The notes under the pieces are model-generated. The model did not search any database. It was not told the origin of the DNA and saw only the letters and a program-made list of their open reading frames with translations. Position numbers and translations under genes: made by a program. Of a DNA stretch of 11,194 nucleotides, positions 7,418 through 11,194 are shown piece after piece. The stretch comes from Candidatus Poribacteria bacterium (lineage in GTDB: Bacteria > Poribacteria > WGA-4E > DTYX01): NCBI GenBank assembly GCA_012961655.1, contig DTYX01000532.1, positions 1 through 11,194 of the forward strand, read 5' to 3'. How positions within the stretch are numbered: the stretch's first letter is position 1; every line of letters begins with the position of its first letter.

Positions 7418-7753
7418 TCAGTGGAGAATTTCGTTTATCTGCTCGCTGAGCACTCTATCAATTTCATCAATAACCACTTCGGCATTTGACCTGTCGGCTT
7501 TTGGCCCTCCCTGTTTCGGCTGGATGATTGCACGAATGAGGCTATCGACGGGGCTAGGTCCTGCTGGCTGCTCACGTGGCGCCGGTGTTTCTGCAGCTTG
7601 TTCATCTCCGAGGTCCACCATATCGAGCAGTGAATCCAGCGCATCGCCCTTTGGCTTCAACGCTCAGTCAGGCAAAGATTCCGTCGGGCGTTCGGGTCGG
7701 GATGCAGTGGGAAATTCAGGTTCCGCTGGTACTTGAGCCGACTCCAAGAAATG
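7418..7753 (-). pseudogene. tssC: type VI secretion sheath protein TssC, N-terminal fragment
   Basis: Minus-strand reading open from 7753 to TGA 7420-7418, broken by an in-frame TGA at 7666-7664. The upstream part is a Pro/Glu-rich linker (for example VPAEPEFPTASRPERP). After the stop comes LDSLLDMVDLGD, a second Pro-rich linker, PVDSLIRAIIQPK, and finally EIDRVLSEQINEILH. That end matches the N-terminal helix of TssC sheath subunits, which normally continues with HPEFQKLE-type sequence. Here it ends at a stop and the sheath core is absent. An 80-residue ORF could start at TTG 7660, without a good Shine-Dalgarno. Linkage to the TssK remnant 96 bp downstream supports a T6SS origin. The TssC call rests mainly on the last 30 residues. 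Confidence 0.55.
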
Positions 7754-7770
7754 TTAATGATAAAAATTTG

Positions 7771-7801
7771 TTGACAATAACATTAAGTTAGTATATACTA
7801 A
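7771..7801 (+). promoter_or_regulatory. promoter with palindromic operator of the BrnT/BrnA-like unit
   Basis: TTGACA (7771-7776) and TATACT (7794-7799) are separated by exactly 17 bp. A perfect 14-bp palindrome, TTAGTATATACTAA (7788-7801), covers the -10. Such a position suits autorepression by the ribbon-helix-helix antitoxin encoded downstream, as known for BrnA-type systems. Transcription would begin near 7806 and AGGAGA (7817-7822) would serve ATG 7829. Confidence 0.8.
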
Positions 7802-7828
7802 TAATACATATCTTATAGGAGAATAAAA

Positions 7829-8069
7829 ATGCCTATTCGCTTTATTGGCTTTGAATGGGATGATTACAATGAAGGACATATAGCAGAACACAATGTTTCA
7901 CCAGAAGAAGTGGAAGAATGCTTTTTCAATCCCTATGTTTGGAAACGAAAGTGGACGATATTTGTTTATCGTGTTTGAGTTATATCCTTTTGGAGTAGTA
8001 CGTCCCATTAGCGCCAGGGATATGAATTCTGGCGAAAGAAGATATTTTCAGAGGCAAAGGAGAGGTTAA
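7829..8069 (+). pseudogene. brnT: BrnT-like toxin, inactivated by internal deletion/frameshift
   Basis: The start matches BrnT-family RNase toxins: FEWDDYNEGHIAEHNVSPEE, then EECFFNPYVW. From ATG 7829 the frame ends at TGA 7976-7978 after 49 residues, against about 85-95 in the family. The missing C-terminus is present in the next frame from about 7953: GRYLFIVFELYPFG, then RPISARDMNSGERRY, ending at TAA 8067-8069. RxISAR is the family's conserved C-terminal motif. The break is near 7950, where a short central stretch also seems lost. AGGAGA is 6 nt before the ATG. The antitoxin begins one base after the toxin stop. Loss of toxin with retention of antitoxin is the expected direction of decay. 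Confidence 0.8.
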
Positions 8070-8070
8070 A

Positions 8071-8349
8071 ATGTCAAAAAAGAAACCTATACCAGACTTC
8101 AAAACGGAAAAAGAGGAACAAGAATTTTGGGCTACTCATAGTTCTTTGGATTACGACATGGAACTGGTAGCAGAAAACTTTGAAATTGATGACATGGCAA
8201 AAACACAGCCCATTTGTATCCGTATGGAAAAATGGCTTCTTCGTGACTTAAAAGAAATAGCTCAGGAAGAAGGTTTTCCTTACCAAACGCTTATGAAAGA
8301 ATGCTTAAAACGATTTGTTAATATTCGCAAGGAAAAAAAAAATAGCTAA
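8071..8349 (+). CDS. brnA: BrnA-like CopG/ribbon-helix-helix antitoxin
   Basis: 92-residue protein of the CopG_antitoxin (BrnA-like) family, which neutralises BrnT-type toxins and represses its own promoter. The N-terminal half has the family motif EFWATHSSLDYD (27-38), the toxin-contact region. The C-terminal half is the DNA-binding ribbon-helix-helix: strand PICIRMEKWLL (about 49-59), helix LKEIAQEEG, then FPYQTLMKECLKRFV (about 71-85). A Lys-rich tail ends it. Start ATG 8071 is one base after the toxin frame's TAA, with AGGAGAGG at 8059-8066 in the toxin end, so translation is coupled. The protein looks intact although its toxin is broken. It may persist as a repressor or as protection against related toxins. 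Confidence 0.88.
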   Translation: MSKKKPIPDFKTEKEEQEFWATHSSLDYDMELVAENFEIDDMAKTQPICIRMEKWLLRDLKEIAQEEGFPYQTLMKECLKRFVNIRKEKKNS

Positions 8350-8360
8350 CGCAGCGTCTT

Positions 8361-8504
8361 AATCATAGCATACTAACCATTGGCGACTTTCCATAAGAGA
8401 TTTACGAAAAACTTGTTTCCAGGGCAAATCTGTTAAATCTGAGTTTTAGCGCATATATCAGTCATCTCGTCCGCTCTCTTGATGGAAAGGTTGTTGTTGT
8501 ATAG
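8361..8504 (+). pseudogene. remnant of a second ribbon-helix-helix (FitA/VapB-like) antitoxin
   Basis: In the frame of 8361 the sequence reads SILTIGDFP, a TAA stop (8394-8396), then EIYEKLVSRANLLNLSFSAY and ISHLVR, ending at TAG 8502-8504. This fits the beta-strand-helix-helix layout of FitA/VapB-type antitoxins (LTIRDLP-x-ELYEKLxxRAxxxxxSLSxYI). The start codon is lost and the stop lies exactly where these proteins have a Gln or Glu. It begins 12 bp after the BrnA-like stop. No intact cognate PIN-domain toxin is seen. Confidence 0.5.
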
Positions 8505-8515
8505 TATTTCAACAG

Positions 8516-8770
8516 ATGATTCGCAACGGCTATCTGTACAGGAGCACATGCACCCCAATAACACTAGATCAAATTCGTGATATTGATTTCTTGGTGACAC
8601 AGTGGGAGCAATACAGAATTTTTGCAAGAGACCACAAAACGTCTGCGATTGGAAAGAGCGATTGGCAGGCTTTAGCGGTAGGTGGTTTGCCCTTGCGACA
8701 GCTTGGCAAGGCGACAGCAAGGACAGGAAGCATCAAGAGAAATGATGTTGTAGGCATTATAATTAGTTAA
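8516..8770 (+). CDS. unrecognised small ORF, probably a gene remnant
   Basis: 84-codon ORF directly after the antitoxin remnant. I do not recognise the product. The middle (IRDIDFLVTQWEQYRIFARD) looks protein-like and helix-prone, while the end (GKATARTGSIKRND) is basic. There is no Shine-Dalgarno near ATG 8516, and an overlapping minus-strand ORF of similar length is Cys-rich and less plausible. It could be the decayed partner of the antitoxin, but it has no visible PIN-domain acidic residues. Confidence 0.25.
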   Translation: MIRNGYLYRSTCTPITLDQIRDIDFLVTQWEQYRIFARDHKTSAIGKSDWQALAVGGLPLRQLGKATARTGSIKRNDVVGIIIS

Positions 8771-8811
8771 AGGCCCCAAGCTTGTCATCAGGAATGAGGT
8801 CGAGATATTCC

Positions 8812-8851
8812 TTGCATCACAATACTTCGTATGTTAAAATGAAACATACGA
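8812..8851 (+). promoter_or_regulatory. promoter and operator-like inverted repeat of the glycosyl hydrolase
   Basis: TTGCAT (8812-8817), 17-bp spacer, TAAAAT (8835-8840). A 9-bp perfect inverted repeat, TCGTATGTT (8827-8835) and AACATACGA (8843-8851) with a 7-bp centre, straddles the -10. This is a classic repressor position, of the size used by dimeric sugar-responsive regulators (LacI, GntR or DeoR type). The regulator is not in the window. The leader to ATG 8917 would be about 70 nt. Confidence 0.65.
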
Positions 8852-8916
8852 TTAACATCTACATTCCAACCTCAGTTTGGAGCAATATTCGATTGTATGG
8901 ATACGGAGTTTTTCTT

Positions 8917-10887
8917 ATGATAGAACGGATTTATCGACAATTCAAACAACCTTCATCGGTATTTGGATTTGCGTCCGCTCTGACGTGGAATGAAGATTTT
9001 TCTGAGCGGGCGGTTAAAAAACATGCCAAATTATTAGAGGCAAGCGATAATCAGAAGCGCAAAGTTTGGATTTTATTCGAGAAATCCACCAAACAGACTG
9101 CACCGCGTAGCTTGACATCGCCGCAATATTCTCTTGTGTTTACCAATATTTCCATTCCCCAAAAGTTGAAAGCAGAGAATGTACAAAATTTCCTTTTAGC
9201 TCAGTTGCCGTTCTTACCTGCTATATTCATGCAACCGATTGCGGATGTCGATGCAAATCTAATTCGAGTTTTTCTCCACAGCGAAGATAATCCTGCCAAA
9301 TTTTATTATAACATAACCGAGCATTTTGTCAAGTGTCTTTCGGGGGATTTGAAACTCGCAGCCAAATTTGTTGGGCGTACCATTTTTTTCCTCCATTACG
9401 AATCCCAAGCCCAGGGAAAAAATATGGATATATTGTCATCCGAGGGCGTTGACACCCTGATTACAAAAGTATATGAGCCTTATGCTTTGAGGTTCAAGGA
9501 TTATCTCGGCAAAACAATCCTCGGTTTTTGCGTCGAACCGCCGGATTTTCTCAGTTGTGAACCCGCTAATCTGAACAAACTCCCCTGGACGCCTGAATTC
9601 CCAAATTACTTCTCAAAGGTTAAAGGCTATAATTTGCTGGAAATGTTGCCGCTCTTATTCTATGATAGCTACGATTCTGCCTCCGTCCGACATGATTTCT
9701 GGCAGGTCCTTACGCTGATGTTTGCGGAAATTTGTCTAGCGCGTCTGCGAGATTGGGCTCATGGTTATAGCGTCAAACTCGCTTTGACACAGCCGCTTCT
9801 CGCTCGTTCTCTAACTAGAAACCCACTGCCTTTATTCAAAGAAGCGGATATTCCCGCGGTACACGAACCTGATGTCAAATCTAATTTACCATCCTCCAAA
9901 CGGCTCATATTGTTCAAACAAGCCATCAGCATTGCCGGGCAGTTTCACAAACCGTATACATTATTGAGAAAGTCTCATCGCCCTAATCATGAAACAGCGC
10001 TAGTAAAATGGGTAAACGACTTGCATTGGGCTAGCATTGCAGGAAGTAACCGTTTCGGATATAGTTTTAGGTTCGATGACCCAAGAGGTCAAACATTTGA
10101 TGTTTATCTTAGACGTTTGAGCTATATATTATCTCATGGACAACGTTGTTGTAACCTGCTGGTGCTCAATCCTGTAGGCAGTCTGTGGGGGAAATTTGGA
10201 TATAAGGATTATCATTGGATAAACTCTGAGCTGGCATCTATTAGCGATGCTCTAATCCATTCCCACCACGATTTTGATTTCGGTGATGAACATTTAATAG
10301 CGGTTTTCAGTCAGGTCAAAAGGAGAGGCAAAAATTTAATTATCGGCGATACTAGTTATTCGACTGTTTTAATCCCACCTTGCATCAATTTGCAGGGAAA
10401 GACAGTTGATGTATTGAGACGCTTTACCTCGGTTCGCGGTAAACTGATAGCTATGGAGCCGTTGCCCTACCTCATGGACGGAAGGGCGGGCGACTACCCA
10501 TATCCATTGGAAAGGTTATTACACAGTAGACGAACCACAATTTTACGTGGAACACAAGAGGAAAAACTGCGCCAATTAGAGATGTTGTTGGATGATAGAA
10601 TAGGGGAATATGGTATCGAGATTTATGCGCGCCCTGAGAATTTGAAGGCAAAGTCGATTCTCAAACATCATCGAAAGCATAAAGAGTTGGATATATGCTT
10701 ACTTCTAAATGCTGACCCAAATCAGATAGATGCTTTGATTGAAATCAAAGGTGAGTTGCATGTCGAAGAGTGGAGCTTGGAAAGCGGGGAAAAATATGAA
10801 CCTGTGCAGTGGCATGCGGATAGTAGAACATACGTGGAGTTACAGTTTTTGCCCTGGCAGGCGCGGTTGCTAATCATTTCCAATTGA
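8917..10887 (+). CDS. large glycosyl hydrolase (alpha-L-rhamnosidase/GH106-like architecture)
   Basis: 656-residue protein, no signal peptide. An N-terminal (beta/alpha)8-like catalytic domain holds LGFCVEPP (about 202-209), where Glu207 stands at the place of the DEP motif in related hydrolases. It continues with WTPEFPNYF (224-232), VKGYNLLEMLP (235-245) and RHDFWQVLTLMFAE (about 258-271). A GATase-like domain follows, with HHDFDFGDEHLI (449-460), TSYSTVLIPPC (about 479-489) and a Gly-rich strand. The C-terminal beta domain has HRKHKELDICLLLNA (585-599) and VEEWSLESGEKYEPV (616-630). The second acidic motif usual in relatives (GH...EE) is not obvious, so activity is uncertain. I start at ATG 8917 with GGAG 8 nt upstream; an in-frame ATG at 8782 would run through the promoter. 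It probably cleaves rhamnosides or similar glycans; the substrate is inferred from family likeness. Confidence 0.85.
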   Translation: MIERIYRQFKQPSSVFGFASALTWNEDFSERAVKKHAKLLEASDNQKRKVWILFEKSTKQTAPRSLTSPQYSLVFTNISIPQKLKAENVQNFLLAQLPFLPAIFMQPIADVDANLIRVFLHSEDNPAKFYYNITEHFVKCLSGDLKLAAKFVGRTIFFLHYESQAQGKNMDILSSEGVDTLITKVYEPYALRFKDYLGKTILGFCVEPPDFLSCEPANLNKLPWTPEFPNYFSKVKGYNLLEMLPLLFYDSYDSASVRHDFWQVLTLMFAEICLARLRDWAHGYSVKLALTQPLLARSLTRNPLPLFKEADIPAVHEPDVKSNLPSSKRLILFKQAISIAGQFHKPYTLLRKSHRPNHETALVKWVNDLHWASIAGSNRFGYSFRFDDPRGQTFDVYLRRLSYILSHGQRCCNLLVLNPVGSLWGKFGYKDYHWINSELASISDALIHSHHDFDFGDEHLIAVFSQVKRRGKNLIIGDTSYSTVLIPPCINLQGKTVDVLRRFTSVRGKLIAMEPLPYLMDGRAGDYPYPLERLLHSRRTTILRGTQEEKLRQLEMLLDDRIGEYGIEIYARPENLKAKSILKHHRKHKELDICLLLNADPNQIDALIEIKGELHVEEWSLESGEKYEPVQWHADSRTYVELQFLPWQARLLIISN

Positions 10888-10912
10888 CAAATATTTTTGC
10901 TTTTGGTATGTT
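10884..10912 (+). promoter_or_regulatory. possible promoter at the 3' end of the glycosyl hydrolase gene
   Basis: TTGACA (10884-10889), overlapping the TGA stop, is followed after 17 bp by TATGTT (10907-10912). Transcription from near 10919 would leave the AAGGAG at 10916-10921 at the very 5' end of the message, so it may not be the natural promoter of the ORF at 10930. Confidence 0.4.
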
Positions 10913-11194
10913 GATAAGGAGTGCGGAATATGGGGGTAAAAATATTACTAATTTCTATATTTTTGGGAGGTTTGATTATGTTTGGATTAGGGAAATCTGC
11001 TTTGGCAGCGGTTGGCATCACTGGTCCGAAGGCGGACATGACCCTGAAAAAATAGACCAGAACGGCTATCGAGACATCGGCGCCACGAATCATCCAGATC
11101 CAGATGTCTATGATTCCAATGACCCATTACAACTTATTCACTGTCCAAACTGCAATAGTGAAGATATTGTTAAATATGGAGAAACTCCCGATAG
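10908..11194 (+). CDS. partial ORF with zinc-ribbon motif, runs off the window
   Basis: Third-frame reading open from ATG 10908 to the window end (95 codons so far), overlapping the 10930 ORF in another frame. Its distal part looks most protein-like: IDQNGYRDIGAT, an acidic DPDVYDSND stretch, then IHCPNCNSEDIVKYGETP. The CPNC knuckle followed by IVKYG resembles the first half of zinc ribbons at the N-termini of IS1-type transposases and small zinc-ribbon proteins. The second Cys pair would lie beyond the window. ATG 10908 has no Shine-Dalgarno and falls in the putative -10, so the true start may be elsewhere or reached by frameshift from the 10930 ORF. Confidence 0.4.
   Translation, partial: MLIRSAEYGGKNITNFYIFGRFDYVWIREICFGSGWHHWSEGGHDPEKIDQNGYRDIGATNHPDPDVYDSNDPLQLIHCPNCNSEDIVKYGETPD
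10930..11055 (+). CDS. small protein with signal-peptide-like N-terminus
   Basis: 41-codon ORF from ATG 10930 with AAGGAG (10916-10921) 8 nt upstream. It reads MGVKILLISIFLGGLIMFGL, then GKSALAAVGITG. This is a hydrophobic segment with a Lys at position 4 and a small-residue ALA-A site, as in a signal peptide or single membrane helix. It ends at TAG 11053-11055 directly after AAAAAA (11047-11052). A -1 shift on that A-run skips the stop and joins the zinc-ribbon frame. No known family is recognised, and it may be the front part of a longer protein broken by a one-base difference. Confidence 0.4.
   Translation: MGVKILLISIFLGGLIMFGLGKSALAAVGITGPKADMTLKK

Noticed and set aside
7245..7666. Two TGA codons interrupting T6SS-like readings, one at a normal Trp position, suggesting TGA read as Trp.
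   Set aside because: Intact genes here (second oxidoreductase, glycosyl hydrolase) end with TGA at natural C-termini and use TGG for Trp, and the T6SS pieces also carry deletions and frameshifts. Ordinary decay explains it.
10722..11093. 123-codon minus-strand ORF over the end of the glycosyl hydrolase gene.
   Set aside because: Half is antisense to a conserved C-terminal domain; no family features or Shine-Dalgarno support it.
1..11194. CRISPR arrays, tRNA or rRNA genes, complete insertion sequences.
   Set aside because: No regularly spaced repeats, tRNA-like T-loop sequences or transposase with terminal repeats were seen; the only transposase hint is the partial zinc ribbon at the right edge.

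Overview
This is a mosaic window from an uncultivated bacterium. It holds carbohydrate- and sugar-acid-type catabolic genes (sialidase-like propeller, sulfatase remnant, amidohydrolase, UroD-like protein, two Gfo/Idh/MocA oxidoreductases, a large glycosyl hydrolase) interleaved with decaying accessory genes. GC content is moderate, most intact genes have good Shine-Dalgarno sites, and several sigma70-type promoters are visible. A 7-bp CGTAATR repeat of the kind scattered through environmental genomes is present. The gene mix resembles Poribacteria and other sugar-degrading FCB/PVC-type or Chloroflexi-like lineages. That placement is an inference from gene content and cannot be fixed from the window.

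Layout: 73-1164 (+) sialidase-like Asp-box propeller. 1166-1217 heptad repeat with hairpin. About 1226-1802 (+) sulfatase pseudogene made of an N-terminal and a C-terminal piece. 1849-2204 (+) DUF2284-type metal-binding protein lacking its N-terminal Cys region and needing a -1 shift at an A6 tract. 2205-2372 convergent spacer. 3605-2373 and 4448-3627 (-) a two-gene operon (amidohydrolase, then UroD-like) behind a near-consensus promoter. 4590-5594 and 5715-6695 (+) two Gfo/Idh/MocA proteins separated by a leader with mutually exclusive hairpins. 6860-7753 (-) remnants of type VI secretion genes tssK and tssC. 7829-8349 (+) a BrnT/BrnA-type toxin-antitoxin unit with a broken toxin and an intact antitoxin. 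8361-8504 (+) remnant of a second ribbon-helix-helix antitoxin. 8917-10887 (+) glycosyl hydrolase with an inverted repeat on its promoter. 10908-11194 (+) a small signal-peptide-like ORF overlapping a zinc-ribbon ORF that runs off the end.

Functionally, the intact genes suggest turnover of complex, possibly sulfated or acidic glycans. The glycosidases would release sugars, the NAD(P)-dependent Gfo/Idh/MocA enzymes would oxidise or epimerise them, and the amidohydrolase/UroD-like pair would act on a small product. None of the proteins except the small 10930 ORF has a clear export signal, so the enzymes look cytoplasmic.

The stretch from about 6700 to 8780 is a gene graveyard: at least four recognisable but broken genes in 2 kb. 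I found no clear new multi-gene defence or catalytic system. The leads most worth checking are the two A6 tracts where a -1 shift restores an ORF, the hairpin pair before the second oxidoreductase, the operator-like repeat before the glycosyl hydrolase, and the buried T6SS remnant.
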